From Paraburkholderia sacchari (lineage in GTDB: Bacteria > Pseudomonadota > Gammaproteobacteria > Burkholderiales > Burkholderiaceae), in NCBI RefSeq assembly GCF_000785435.2, contig NZ_JTDB02000001.1, positions 496,001-560,000 on the forward strand: 64,000 bases of DNA, given 5' to 3'. This document shows, piece after piece, positions 33,662-52,739 of this stretch. A program made the translations under genes and the position numbers. Each line of letters opens with the position of its first letter. The stretch's first letter is position 1. A model generated the notes under the pieces. It saw nothing but the letters and a program-made list of their open reading frames with translations, was not told the DNA's origin and searched no databases.

Positions 33662-36529
33662 TCAGGCTGGCGTGAGAGTCGACAGCACCGCGACGGGCAG
33701 CGCGCTCAACACCTCGCGCAGAAATAGCACGTTGTTCTGATCGTGCCGAGTCGCGGCGCGGGTTGCGTCGCTCAACCAGTCGTGCAGCGCCGCTGCCGGG
33801 CACGCTCCCGGCAGCGCGACCGCCGTATCGTCCCAGCGCGCGGGTTCGACGAGCGGCAGATCGCCTTCGAGCAGCGCCGCCGCATGCCGCGTGCCGATCA
33901 CCACGGCCCACGTCTCGCCGTGCCGGCGCGCGAATGCAATCGCGTGCGCGGCCTGCGCGCCGCGCACTTCGAGCGGCCAGTACTCGCCTTCGGTCAGCAA
34001 TGCCGGTGCACGCGCGCGCAACGCGAGCAGACGCGCAATGACGGCCTGCTTCACGTGCGCATCGCGCCAGTGCGCAAGTTTTGCGGCGGGCGCCTGGCTG
34101 TCCAGCGCCGCCGTGCGCAACGCAAAATCCACGGGCCGCCGGTTGTCCGGATCGACGAGGCTGAAATCCCATAGCTCCGTGCCCTGATAGAGATCGGGCA
34201 CGCCGGGCGAACTCAGGCGCAGCACGGTTTGCAGCAGCGTATTGACGGCGCCGGCCGGCGCGATGCGCGCCACGAAGCTGGCGAGTGCCTGCAGGAAGCC
34301 GTCGCGCCGCTGGGGTGCGAGAATGTCGAAGAGAAATGCCTGGCAGTCCGATTCGTAGGTCTCGTCGGGCGCGAGCCAGTTCGTGCGCTGCTTCGCCTCG
34401 CGCAGCGCCTTCAGTTGCCATTGCGCGACCCGCTCGGCCAATTCGCGTACGCGCGCTTCGTCGCTCGCGTCGAGATCGGGCGGCCAGCAGCCCGCCAGGG
34501 TTTGATAGAGCATCGCTTCGGCCGCCGGGCCCGGCGCCCATTCTCCTTCCGCGCACGACGATGACGATGAAGGCGTCGTGTCGTTGCGCCGCTGCGGCTG
34601 GTTCAGCGTTGACCACGCGCGCAGCGTCGCGCTCCATTCGTCGGCGATTTCGCTGAGCACCGCAAGCCGCGCGCGCACGTCCTCGCCGCGCTTGTGGTCG
34701 TGCGTAGCCGTGGTGAGCAAGGCGAACGGGAAGCGGCGCTGGCGCAGCGCATTTGCTGCATGGAAATCCTCGATGCTGCGTGAGAAGTCGTCGGGGTCCG
34801 CGCCTACTTCGTTGCGCGAGAGCAGTCTGCCGTAGCGGTAGAGCGCGGTGTCCTCGGCAGCTTTCGCCGCGAGCGGCGCGGTGAGTTGCGAGAACAGCGT
34901 CAGCGCGGTGCGCTGTGCGATCAGTGCATGACTCAGCGGTGCTGGGCCCTGTGCGGGGTGTCTGGCCGCGCTCGCGTTGTTGCCATTCGTTGCGGCCGCA
35001 GGCGGCGCGTACGCGCCAAGCCAGGCATCGACCTGATCGAGCGAGGCGAGGCTCGCGCGCGGCAGCGCCTTGCGGGCCGCTTGCAGCGCGGGATCGAAAT
35101 AGCGGTTGTCCTCGGGGCTGCGCAGGCCGTTCACCGGATAGATGCGATAGACCGGAAAGTGCATCGCCAGTTGCGCGACCACGCGGTGCACGCTCGCGTA
35201 AGTGAAGTCGCGCGTGGCGAGCTGCTCGCGTGCGATGCGGTGCAGTGCGCGCGCCGCGTGATCGAGCTCCGCCGCGAGATACGCGGCCAGCACTTCGCGG
35301 CGCGCATCGAGCGCGACTTGCGCGAAGGCGACGTCCTGCCCCGAGATCGCGGCCCAGCTCGCGGCGAGCGGCGCGGCACCCGCAGGGTCGTGCAGCAGCG
35401 CGCCTACGTCGTTCATGAAGTCGTAACCGGTCGTGCCTTGCACGGGCCAGTCCTCGCGCAGCGGCTCGCCGTGCGCGAGAATTTTTTCGACCACAATATA
35501 TGGTGGTTGCGCGCGCAACGAAGCGAGCCGCTGGCGCAATCGTTCGCAATACTCGCGCGGATCGGCGAGGCCGTCGATATGATCGATGCGCAGGCCGTCG
35601 ATCACGCCATCGGCGTAAAGGCGCAACACGAGTTTGTGCACGGATTCGAACACGTCGTGGCGCTCCACGCGCACGCCCGCGAGCGCGCTGATGTCGAAGA
35701 AGCGCCGCCAGTTCACTTCGTCCGTGGCGGTGCGCCACCATGCAAGCCGGAAGTGCTGGCGCTCTAGCAGCCGGTGCAGGCGCTCGCGCGTGGCGGGGTG
35801 GTTGCCCGCGTGCGCTTGCAGCGCGGCGTCGATGGCGGCGCTGCCTTCGCGCTCGACGAACTCGCGCAGCGCCGCGCGCGCGGTGGCGGCGCGCGCCTGG
35901 TCGTCGGGCTGCGTGGTGAGGCCATGGAACGGCGCGGCAAGCGTCTGGAGCAGGTTGGGATCCACGCAGCTGGCGGCTTGCAGCAGCGTCGCGTAATCGG
36001 CCGGGCAGATCGGGCAGATGTGCGGGCCGTATTGCACGTAGAAGCGTGCGAGCGCTGCGTCGAACTTCAGCACGATGCGGCCTGAAGCGAGTTCGTCGCC
36101 GTATTGCGCGCCGAGGAACGGCATCAGCACCTTGCCGCGCAGCACCGGGTCGGGCGAATGCCAGTCGACGTCGAAGTAGCGGGCGAACGCGCTATGGCGT
36201 CCCCATTCGAGGATGTCGAGCCACCACGCGTTGTGCGCGCCGCCCACGCCCATGTGGTTGGGCACCAGATCCACGATGAGGCCCATGCCGCGCGCGTGCA
36301 GCGCATCGGCGAGGCGCCGCAGCGCCGCCTCGCCGCCGCGTTCCTCGCTCACGGTGCCGTAGTCGACCGTGTCGTAGCCGTGCAGCGAGCCGGGCTGCGC
36401 GGTCGTGATGGGCGAAAGATAGAGATGGCTCACGCCGAGCGCGGCGAAATAGTCGAGTTGCGCGAGCGCGTCGTCGAACGTGAAGCCCTGATGAAGCTGC
36501 AGGCGCAGCGTGGCGCGTGGGCGTGTCAT
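33662..36529 (-). CDS. treY: Malto-oligosyltrehalose synthase
   Basis: A GH13 enzyme of 955 residues that turns the reducing end of an alpha-1,4-glucan into an alpha,alpha-1,1 linkage, the first step from glycogen to trehalose. The N-terminus LHQGFTFDDALAQLDYFAALGVSHLYLSPI and VPNHMGV are typical. The nucleophile is D316 (GLRIDHIDGLADP) and the acid/base E348 (YIVVEKILAHGE). The length, above 900, is normal when the family insertions are kept. It is the last gene of the operon, and its ATG overlaps the malQ stop by 4 bases. Confidence 0.95.
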   Translation of the reverse strand: MTRPRATLRLQLHQGFTFDDALAQLDYFAALGVSHLYLSPITTAQPGSLHGYDTVDYGTVSEERGGEAALRRLADALHARGMGLIVDLVPNHMGVGGAHNAWWLDILEWGRHSAFARYFDVDWHSPDPVLRGKVLMPFLGAQYGDELASGRIVLKFDAALARFYVQYGPHICPICPADYATLLQAASCVDPNLLQTLAAPFHGLTTQPDDQARAATARAALREFVEREGSAAIDAALQAHAGNHPATRERLHRLLERQHFRLAWWRTATDEVNWRRFFDISALAGVRVERHDVFESVHKLVLRLYADGVIDGLRIDHIDGLADPREYCERLRQRLASLRAQPPYIVVEKILAHGEPLREDWPVQGTTGYDFMNDVGALLHDPAGAAPLAASWAAISGQDVAFAQVALDARREVLAAYLAAELDHAARALHRIAREQLATRDFTYASVHRVVAQLAMHFPVYRIYPVNGLRSPEDNRYFDPALQAARKALPRASLASLDQVDAWLGAYAPPAAATNGNNASAARHPAQGPAPLSHALIAQRTALTLFSQLTAPLAAKAAEDTALYRYGRLLSRNEVGADPDDFSRSIEDFHAANALRQRRFPFALLTTATHDHKRGEDVRARLAVLSEIADEWSATLRAWSTLNQPQRRNDTTPSSSSSCAEGEWAPGPAAEAMLYQTLAGCWPPDLDASDEARVRELAERVAQWQLKALREAKQRTNWLAPDETYESDCQAFLFDILAPQRRDGFLQALASFVARIAPAGAVNTLLQTVLRLSSPGVPDLYQGTELWDFSLVDPDNRRPVDFALRTAALDSQAPAAKLAHWRDAHVKQAVIARLLALRARAPALLTEGEYWPLEVRGAQAAHAIAFARRHGETWAVVIGTRHAAALLEGDLPLVEPARWDDTAVALPGACPAAALHDWLSDATRAATRHDQNNVLFLREVLSALPVAVLSTLTPA

Positions 36530-38781
36530 GGCTCGGAGCGCATCGAAGGCGCGGCCGGCGTATCGCCCGGGCTCGCGGAGGTGCCGCCTGCTGCTGCTGT
36601 TGCCGCGACGGCTTCAGTTTCAATTCCTGCGGCCAGCGCCCGCGCGCGCACAACGGTCCGCACGCGCGCGGCGAACGCAGGATCGTCGAACAGGGCGTCG
36701 ACGGGCAGCGGCAGGCGGCGGCGCCAGTTCGGATGCTCGTCGATCGAGCCCGGCAGGTTCGGTTGATCGGCGAGGCCGAGCAGGTCTTCGAGCGGGCAGG
36801 TCACGAGCGGGCTCGCACTCGCCGCCACGTAGCCGAGCGCGCCGTCCACGGGCGCATTCTCAGCCGATGGCCCAGGCTCGGCGGCGTCGCGCGGCGCGAA
36901 GCCAGTGTCCTGCAGCGCGAGCCACAGCGCGGCGCGGTCGGCGGCGCGCTGGGTGTGTTCGAGCGCGACGGGGTCGCGCCCGTCCGCGCGCGCGAGCGTC
37001 TGGCCGATGCGGTTGCGCCAGTCGATGTCGCTGCCGCTCCACCAGCCCGCGACGGTCGGCAAATCGTGCGTGGTGGCGGTGGCTACGCAGTTCGTGGCGT
37101 AGCGCCCTGGCGCGAGAAACGCGCTGCCCTCGCGCTCGAACCACAGCACGCGGATGCCGTAGAGCCCATGCGCGGCGAGCCGCTCGCGCAAGCCCGGCGG
37201 CACGGTGCCGAGATCCTCGCCGATCACAATGGCGCGGTGCCGCCACGATTCGAGCGCGATGAGCCGCACGAGGTCGTCGAATGGATAGCGCAGATACGCG
37301 CCGTGTTGCGCGCTTTCGCCTTCGGGCACGAGCCACAGGCGCCGCAGGCCCAGGATGTGGTCGATGCGCACGCCGCCCGCGTGCGCGAACGCGGCGCGCA
37401 GCATGGCGATGAATGCGCGAAAGCCGGTGTTGTGCATCGCGCGTGGCGAAAATGTGGTGAGGCCCCAGCTCTGCCCCGCCTGATTGAAGAGGTCGGGGGG
37501 CGCGCCCACGGAGACGCGCTGCAGCATGTCGTCGGGCTGCGCCCACGCCTGCGAACCTGCGCCGTCGCAGCCCACAGCGAGATCCGCGACCAGGCCGACC
37601 GCCATGCCGGCCTCGCGCGCTTCGCGTTGCGCGCGCGCGAGACCTTCCGCCGCGAGCCATTGCAGGAAGCGGTGGAAGTCCACGTCGCGCCGGTGCGTCG
37701 CGGCGAAGCGCGCGACGTCCTCGCTGCGCGGATCGCGCAAGGGCGCAGGCCAATCGCGCCAGTGACGCGCTCCGCCGGGCTCCTTGAGCATCGCTGCATG
37801 GAGCACTTCGAAGCGCGCATGGTCTTCGAGCGCTTCGCCGCCGCGCGCGCAGAACGCCTCGAATGCCTTGGCGTGTGGCGAATCGCTGGCGCGTTCCGTA
37901 TCGTCGAAGCGATCGAAGAGCGCGCGCAGCGTCGCGAGCTTGAGCGGCAGCGCACGCGTCCAGTCGATGAGCGGCAGCGCTTCGAGTTCGCGCGAGGTGT
38001 CGCTCGATTGCGCGGCTTCGCGCATGGCTTCGTGCGCGGCCTGTGGGCCGAACACCGCTGCTGGATCGACATGCGCGACGTTGAGCCAGAGCCGCGAGGA
38101 AGGCGAGTAAGGACTGAAGTGGCCCGGATCCGCGCTGAACATCGCATGCGTGGGGCTGACCGCGAGCGCGTGCGCGCCGCGCTGCGCGCTCTGCGTCGCG
38201 AGCGTAGCGAGCGCGCTGTAGTCGCCAATTCCGCCATCGCCATTGCGTCGGAGTCCATACAATTGTGCCGCGATACCCCAGATCGGCGGCACGCGCGCGG
38301 CGTCACCGTGGAGCGCGCGCCATGCGTCGCCGAGCGTATGGCAGCGCGGCGGCGCGACGGCGATCGTCAGGCGGTGATCGTGGACCGTGAGCGTGTGATA
38401 GCCGGGTTCGGAAAGCGGCGCGAGCAGCGCGGGCGCGTCGCGCGGCGCAGTGAAGCGGCCTTCGATATGCCCGCCGTTTTCCAGATCGATGCGATAGTGG
38501 CTGCCCGTGCGCACCGCCGAAGCCGGCAATTCAATCGCGCTCTCGAATTCGGCGGTGATGAGCGGCGGCAGGCGCCGCGACGACTGCTCCGCGTTCAGGG
38601 CCGAAGTGCTGTGACGCATCTGCGTGGCGTTCGCGCAGGGCAGGCCCGCGCATTCGAGCAGCGCGGCGAGCGTGCTGTCGGGCACGCGCTGCGCGATGCC
38701 GCGCGCGTCGGTCCACTCGACCGCGAAGCCCGCGCGTTGCGCGAGCTGGGCGAGCGTCTCGCTGCGGCGCGCGGTGCTCAT
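36526..38781 (-). CDS. malQ: 4-alpha-glucanotransferase (amylomaltase)
   Basis: A GH77 enzyme of 751 residues that moves alpha-1,4-glucan segments between chains and releases glucose. The nucleophile is D474 (GGVRIDHILGLRRLWLVPEG) and the acid/base E522 (IVIGEDLGTVPPGLRE). An N-terminal extension of about 190 residues precedes the barrel, as in other proteobacterial MalQ. I chose ATG 38781 (MSTARRSE), which overlaps the treZ stop by 4 bases (ATGA); the frame is open 28 codons further upstream inside treZ. Confidence 0.94.
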   Translation of the reverse strand: MSTARRSETLAQLAQRAGFAVEWTDARGIAQRVPDSTLAALLECAGLPCANATQMRHSTSALNAEQSSRRLPPLITAEFESAIELPASAVRTGSHYRIDLENGGHIEGRFTAPRDAPALLAPLSEPGYHTLTVHDHRLTIAVAPPRCHTLGDAWRALHGDAARVPPIWGIAAQLYGLRRNGDGGIGDYSALATLATQSAQRGAHALAVSPTHAMFSADPGHFSPYSPSSRLWLNVAHVDPAAVFGPQAAHEAMREAAQSSDTSRELEALPLIDWTRALPLKLATLRALFDRFDDTERASDSPHAKAFEAFCARGGEALEDHARFEVLHAAMLKEPGGARHWRDWPAPLRDPRSEDVARFAATHRRDVDFHRFLQWLAAEGLARAQREAREAGMAVGLVADLAVGCDGAGSQAWAQPDDMLQRVSVGAPPDLFNQAGQSWGLTTFSPRAMHNTGFRAFIAMLRAAFAHAGGVRIDHILGLRRLWLVPEGESAQHGAYLRYPFDDLVRLIALESWRHRAIVIGEDLGTVPPGLRERLAAHGLYGIRVLWFEREGSAFLAPGRYATNCVATATTHDLPTVAGWWSGSDIDWRNRIGQTLARADGRDPVALEHTQRAADRAALWLALQDTGFAPRDAAEPGPSAENAPVDGALGYVAASASPLVTCPLEDLLGLADQPNLPGSIDEHPNWRRRLPLPVDALFDDPAFAARVRTVVRARALAAGIETEAVAATAAAGGTSASPGDTPAAPSMRSEP

Positions 38782-40676
38782 GCGAGCGGTTCCTCGCGCC
38801 GCATCACGCGCGCGTCGTGATGGAGCGCGTACTCGGACACTGCGCCGGTGAGCCATGCCACGCACGAGCTTTCAGGCAGCACGCCGCGATCGGTGATATC
38901 GCGCGCGCGCTCGGGCGTTTCGAAGATGACCATGCCGTCAGGCTGGGCGCCGAGCGGCGCGCCTTCCTGGCCGAGGTTCAGGGCGATGGTCCAGGTCTCG
39001 CCATCGGCGAGACGCCAGCGCGCGACGAGCGCATTCAGCGCGTTGCCGGCGTCGTCGACAAGCACGGTCGCGCCGAGCGGCCGCGCATCGTGCAGGCGTG
39101 GCATCAAAAGGCGCGCGCGAACGGCGAGCGCGGACTTGTAGAAGTGCATCCACGCGCGCCGTTCGTCGTCGAGCGGCGCGTCCGCTGGCGGCGACGAATT
39201 CACGAAGGTTTGCGGATCGTTCGGATCGGGAATCTGTTCGCGCCGCGCCGCGTCGCTGAATGCGCTGAACGCCGCGAATTCCTTGCGGCGGCCTTCGCGC
39301 ACAGCTTTGGCGAGTTCGCCTTCGAACGCGGTGAAGAACTGGAACGGCTGTGTCGAGCCGTATTCCTCCTCCATGAACAGCAGCGGAATCTGCGGCGAGA
39401 GCAGCAGCAGCGCCGTGGCTGCGCGCAGCGCGCCATCGTCGCTCAGTGCGCGCAGGCGTTCGCCCATTGCGCGGTTGCCGATCTGATCGTGGTTCTGCAG
39501 GAACATCACGAACGCGGTGGGCGGCAGATGCGCGCTGGGCTCGCCGCGCGGCGCGTCAGCATGCACCGGCGACGGGTCGCCCTGGTAGGCGAAGCCTTCG
39601 CCGAGCACGCGCGCGAGGTGGCGGATCGGGTTGTTGGCGAAAGCGCGGTAATAGCCCTCCGATTCGCTGGTCAGCATGACGTGCAGCGCGTGATGCGCGT
39701 CGTCGTTCCACTGCGCGTCGAAATGCGCTTCGAGCAGATTGGCTTCGTTGTGCTCGTTTTCCAGCACGAGATGCACATGGCGGTCGGGCTCCACGCGCGC
39801 ATGCACGTGGTCGGCGAGCTCGCGCAGCCACTCGGGGTTGTCGATGGCGTGCGCGGCGTCGATGCGCAGGCCGTCGAAACGGTATTCGGTGAGCCAGTAG
39901 AGCGCGTTGTCGCTGTAGAAGTCGCGCACCTCGGGCCGCGAGAAATCGAGCGCGTCGCCCCACGGCGTGCGCTTGCCGGCCTTGAAGAACGGCTTCGCGT
40001 AGTGGCCGAGCCAGTTGCCATCCGGGCCGAAGTGGTTGTAGACCACGTCGAGGAACACCTGGAGCCCCAGGCCGTGCGCTGCGTCGATGAGCGCCTTGAG
40101 TTCGTCGGGCGTGCCGTAGGCCGCGTGCGGCGCGTAGGGCAGTACCACGTCGTAGCCCCAGCCGCGCTCGCCCGGGTAGTCGTTCAGCGGCATCAGTTCG
40201 ATGGCCGTGATGCCGATGTCGGCGAGCGCGGGCAAGCGCTTCATGACGCCGCGATAGCCGCCCAGCGCGCCTACGTGCAGCTCGTAAAGGACTGTCTCTT
40301 CCCATGGGCGGCCGCGCCAGTGCGTGTGCCGCCAGGCGTAGCCGCGCGCGTCGAGCACTTCGCTCGGCCCATGCACGCCCTGGGGCTGGAAGCGCGAAGC
40401 GGGGTCGGGTACGAGTTGGCCCGCGCCGATACGATAGCGGTATAACGTGCCGGAACCGCACTGCGCCTGCGCCTCATACCAGCCGTTGCCGGTGGGCGTC
40501 ATGTCGATCGGCGCGCAGGCCTCGTTTTCGAACACCAGCTGCACCTTGCCGCACGAGGGCGCCCAGAAACGAAAGCGCGTGTGCGGCTGCGCGTGCGCGG
40601 CCCCCGTCAACTGCGCGCCGAACGGCAGGCAGTGCATGTAATGGCGGACGTGCGGATCATGCGATAGCGTGGCCAT
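38778..40676 (-). CDS. treZ: Malto-oligosyltrehalose trehalohydrolase
   Basis: A GH13 enzyme of 632 residues that releases trehalose from the TreY product. It has an N-terminal E-set domain (RFWAPSCGKVQLVFEN), then the barrel with VLYELHVGALGGYRGV, VYNHFGPDGNW, nucleophile D273 (GLRIDAAHAI) and acid/base E306 (LVLENEHNEA), and NHDQIGNRAMGER with the third acid. ATG 40676 has AGGA about 9 bases upstream and gives the family N-terminus; the open frame before it overlaps glgX. It lies 13 bases after the glgX stop. Confidence 0.95.
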   Translation of the reverse strand: MATLSHDPHVRHYMHCLPFGAQLTGAAHAQPHTRFRFWAPSCGKVQLVFENEACAPIDMTPTGNGWYEAQAQCGSGTLYRYRIGAGQLVPDPASRFQPQGVHGPSEVLDARGYAWRHTHWRGRPWEETVLYELHVGALGGYRGVMKRLPALADIGITAIELMPLNDYPGERGWGYDVVLPYAPHAAYGTPDELKALIDAAHGLGLQVFLDVVYNHFGPDGNWLGHYAKPFFKAGKRTPWGDALDFSRPEVRDFYSDNALYWLTEYRFDGLRIDAAHAIDNPEWLRELADHVHARVEPDRHVHLVLENEHNEANLLEAHFDAQWNDDAHHALHVMLTSESEGYYRAFANNPIRHLARVLGEGFAYQGDPSPVHADAPRGEPSAHLPPTAFVMFLQNHDQIGNRAMGERLRALSDDGALRAATALLLLSPQIPLLFMEEEYGSTQPFQFFTAFEGELAKAVREGRRKEFAAFSAFSDAARREQIPDPNDPQTFVNSSPPADAPLDDERRAWMHFYKSALAVRARLLMPRLHDARPLGATVLVDDAGNALNALVARWRLADGETWTIALNLGQEGAPLGAQPDGMVIFETPERARDITDRGVLPESSCVAWLTGAVSEYALHHDARVMRREEPLA

Positions 40677-40689
40677 GGCCGATTCCTGT

Positions 40690-42948
<2,259 letters not shown>

Positions 42949-43026
42949 GTCGATGCTCCTTCTCGTGCTTCTTGTATTGCATCGGATTCCTGATGGATTT
43001 TTGGCGGACGCGGCGTGTGCGAATCG

Positions 43027-48720
<5,694 letters not shown>

Positions 48721-48724
<4 letters not shown>

Positions 48725-51700
48725 GTCGCTCCTCCGGGCGGGAAGTCCTGGTCCAGTTCGGGGTGACCTTCGATATGCGGCTCGTCCGCGGTTTCCAAGG
48801 TTGCGGTTTCGCGCGGCAGTCCGTCGAAGGGCGCGATGCGCCAGATCGCGAATGGCCGCGCGTGCGGATCGAGCCGCACATGCTGCCAGCGGCCTTGCCA
48901 TTCGAAGCGCTCGCCCGTGATTTCGTCGACCACGGCCAGGCGCGCGCGATCGTCGATCTTCCAGTGCTGGAAGGTCGCCCACGAAAGTTCGAAGTCGGCG
49001 CCTTGCTCGGCGTGGGGGTCGAGATTGATCGCCACTACGACCACGTTATCGCGCGCGGGCGTGGCTTTCTCGAAGCACAGCATGGCTTCGCTGTGTGTGG
49101 TCAGGAAGGTGATGCCCAAGTGCGTCTGCAGCGCGGGATTCGCGCGGCGGATGCGGTTGAGCGCGGTGATCTCCGGAACGATGTTGCCGGGCCGGTTCCA
49201 GTCCCACGCACGCAGCTGGTATTTTTCGGAGTCCAGATATTCTTCGCTGTTGGGTAATGCGCGCGCTTCGCAGAGTTCGAAGCCGCTATAGGCGCCCCAC
49301 AGGCCAGAGAGCAGCGAGGCCAGCGCCGCGCGGATCAGGTGGCTCGAACGCGCGCCGCTTTGCAGATAGCGCGGGTTGATGTCGGGCGTGTTGACGAAGA
49401 AGTTGGGCCGGTAGAAGTCGCGCACCGCGGTCTGCGTGAGCTCGGTGAGGTAGTCGATGAAATCGCGCTTGGACTCGCGCCACGTGAAGTACGTGTACGA
49501 CTGCGAAAAACCGATCTTGGCGAGCCGGTACATCAGGCGCGGGCGTGTGAAGGCCTCGGAGAGAAAGATCACGTCGGGGTGGCGCGCGCGCACGTCGGCG
49601 ATCATCCATTCCCAGAACGGCAGCGGCTTGGTGTGCGGATTGTCGACGCGGAAGATGCGCACGCCGTGGTTCACCCAGAACAGGATCGCATCGCGCAGCG
49701 CGAGCCAGAGGTCGGGCTTCGCGTCGTGCGCATAGAACTCGGGGTTCACGATGTCCTGGTATTTCTTCGGCGGATTCTCGGCATAGCGCAGCGTGCCGTC
49801 GGGCCGCCACGCGAACCAGCCCGGGTGCGCCTTGAGCCACGGATGATCGGGCGAGCACTGAATCGCGAAATCGAGCGCGATTTCAAGGCCGTTCCGATGC
49901 GCGGCGCTCACCATGCGGCGGAAGTCGTCGAGCGTGCCAAGCTGCGGATGCACGGCAGTGTGGCCGCCTTCGGCCGCGCCGATCGCGTAGGGGCTGCCCA
50001 CGTCGCCGGGCTGCGCGGTGAGCGAGTTGTTGCGGCCCTTGCGGTTGGCAAGACCGATCGGATGGATGGGCGGGAAGTACAGCACGTCGAAGCCCATGTC
50101 GCGGATGCGCGGCATCTTCGCGATCACATCGTCGAAGGTGCCGTGGCGCGTTTCGTCGTCGCTCATCGAGCGCGGGAAGATCTCGTACCAGCTCGCGTAG
50201 CGCGCTGCGCCGCGTTCGGCGTCCACGCGCTGCACCTGCGCGTCGCGCGTGAGGAACGGGCGATGCCGGGCCGCGCGCACGGCGGCGGCCGTGGCGGGCG
50301 CGGCTAGCAGAGCGCAGCGCGGTTCTGTGTCGGCGCTTACGAAGCGCTTCACGAGCGCCTCGAGTGCATCGTGTGCGTGCGTGGGGCCGCTTGGCTCGTC
50401 CTCGCCCGAGGTTCGCGCCGTCGCGAGCACGAGTGCGAGCAGGCGGCTCGCTTCTTCGAGTTCGAGGTCGACGGGCTGATGCACCGCGCGCTTCTTCAGC
50501 AGATGATCGACGAGCGAAGCGAAGTCGTCGCGCCACGCGATTACGACGAATTCATAGCGTCCCACGCGTTCGAGCGGAAAGTGGCCGCTCCACAGGTCGG
50601 TGCCGGCGGGCTGCATCGGCGTCATCGGCGCTTCGTGCCACGCGGTCTCGTCGGCGGCGCGCCAGAGGACGGCGGCGTCGATGCGATCGTGACCCTCGGC
50701 AAAGATCGCCGCGCGCACTTCGCAGCGCTCGCCTACCACGCGCTTCGCGACGAAGCGGCCATGATCGACCGAAGGCTCCACGCTTTCGATGGCGATGCGC
50801 GGCGCAGCGATCGCTTCGAGCACGCTCTTGTGACCGCTCGTGGGCGACTTCGCGAGGTCCTCGGGCGGTGCGAGCGTGACCATCGGACTCGCCAGCGCGC
50901 CAAACATCCAGCACGCGCCTGCGGGCAGCGTGAAGGTTTCGGGCACGGCGCTCGCGTCGCGAAGTGCGCTTGCGCTCGGGCGCTCGCCGCGCAGCGTTTG
51001 TGCGTCGAGCGGAGTGAAGCGCGTGAAGCCGCCGGGTACGCCGTCGAGCAGATGCGCCATGTTCACGCGCACGGGCGCATCGAGCGAAGGATTGACGAGC
51101 GTGAGCAGCGCTTCGCCGGACTCGCGCAGGTCGGCGTGGTCGCCGCGCAGCAGCGCGGCCACGGGCGCGCCGGGACCGTTGAGCGCGCGCAGTTCGCCGT
51201 TGGTCTGGAGCGTCCACGTTTCGCGCTGCAATGCGTTGGCGTGCGCGATATCGGCGCTGAGGTCGAGCGGCGCACGCGTTTTCGCGGCTTCCCATGCGTG
51301 CGCGTCGTGCGTTTGCGTGTCGTGGCCGATCGTTTCGTCGATACCGTATTCGAAGCCCATCGGCACGAGCCAGCCGGTTCCCGTCGCCGCCGCCGCGCGC
51401 AGCATGCGGCGGCAGGCGCGCTCGACGGTGCGCAGGTCCAATGCCGCGCCGTGTTCGCGCAAATCGTGAATGAGGCGCGGGCCGTACGGCGCCTCGGGAA
51501 ACGCGATGGGCGAGCCCACGCGCTGCACGACCGCGTGTTCCTCGACGAGCCAGCTCGACGAAAAATCCCACCAGCGCAGCGACGTGAACGCGGCGTCGAA
51601 GCCAGCGTGCTCGAGCCGCGCGAGATCATCGCGCGCAAGGCCCGGCGTGGCCGCGAGCCAGCGCGTTTGCGGATGGCTCGCGCGCACCGCGTCGAAGATC

Positions 51701-52257
51701 GCGCGCAGCACGTTGGCCGGCACGCGATGCGGCGAATCGATGCGAAAGCCGCCGATGCCCGCATCGGCGAGACGGCTCGCGAGCTGCGTCCACCATATCG
51801 CGAGCGGCGCGCCCGCGTGCGCGAAGTCGGCATAGGCGACGTTGGCGTCGCGATGGCCGTGGCGCGGGTCGAGCCGCGCGTCCTCGGGCTCGAACGGATG
51901 GAACCATTCGGGATGCTCCGCGTGGAGCGCGCCGTGGGCAGCCGTGCGGTCGAGCGTGAGGTCGGCGAGCAGCGTGATGCCGCGCGAGCGCGCGGCGGAC
52001 GCGAGCAGGCGCAAGGTCTCGTCCATGGGCTCTTGCGTGCCGAAGGCGGGATGCAGGCGTGTGTGATCGGCGACGACGCGGTCGTCGCCCGTGGCGCCCG
52101 ATGTTGCGATGCCCGGCGCGAACAATGCGCCTATCAGGACGTGGTCGAAGCCGAGCGAGGCCGCGTGCGCGAATTGCGCGGGCCACGCGTCGAGTGCTCC
52201 GACGAGGACGGAATGAACGAAATAGATCCGCGGCGCATAGGCGTGGGGAGCTTCCAT
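48721..52257 (-). CDS. glgE: Maltose-1-phosphate maltosyltransferase with N-terminal amylase-like extension
   Basis: A protein of 1178 residues, about 500 longer than the 660-700-residue GlgE of actinobacteria. The C-terminal part from about 485 is a full GlgE: the N/S beta-domain (DUF3416-like, IAIESVEPSVDHGRF), catalytic barrel from about 690 (YEIFPRSMSDDE), nucleophile D872 (RIFRVDNPHTKPLPFWEW), acid/base E901 (IFLSEAFTRP) and D959 (VNTPDINPRYL). It extends alpha-1,4-glucans with maltosyl units from maltose 1-phosphate. Residues 1-480 look like another GH13 barrel (GGFRIDSPHRVP, D174) without a visible catalytic glutamate. It is the first gene of the operon; ATG 52257 fits the homologous start MEAPHAYAPRIYFVH. 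Confidence 0.93.
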
Positions 52258-52739
52258 CGGTCTTATCCAGTTCGTCGGGCGACGTGGATGCAAGGCCGAT
52301 GTAATAGCGGTTGCGATCACGTTGCCCGTGGGCTGCCGGAGCGCACCGCACAAGCCATGCGAGTGGTACGCCCTGTTCAGAGTAGTGCAAGAGCCGGCCG
52401 GAGCCAAACAGGCGCCAGGCAGAAACATCGCCGGGAACCAGGCACGGGGGAGATGCAGCAAGGCGTATGCCCGAGGCCGCCGTTCGACCGGTTGCCGGCC
52501 ACCACGCAGGTTCGTCGAGCGCGTGTTATGCCGGGCATCGCAACGCACGGTTTGTCGAATCGGGGCAGGAAACGCTATATTTCAGGCGCAGCGCGTCCTC
52601 TGCATTTTTCGTGCGGAGCGCCGTTCGACGCGCGCAACCTGGACAAGATTACAAACTTTTCCCGTATGCATCGTCGCCGGTATTGGCGGCAAGTGTGTAA
52701 CCCCGCTCGCTTGGGGTAGACCCTTCGTCTGGAGTATCC
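52258..52739. other. Divergent promoter region between glgE operon and dehydrogenase operon
   Basis: This 482-base stretch has no convincing gene. On the plus strand a sigma-70-like pair TTGTCG (52552-52557) and TATATT (52576-52581), 18 bases apart, could drive the dehydrogenase genes, giving a leader of about 150 bases. I found no equally clear promoter toward glgE; an A/T-richer window at about 52290-52320 is the best candidate. Confidence 0.45.

Noticed and set aside
33504..35741. A 745-codon minus-strand frame in a second reading frame over treY
   Set aside because: treY in the other minus-strand frame has full family motifs and both catalytic acids; the second frame is Arg/Ala-rich without domains, a common effect of high GC3.
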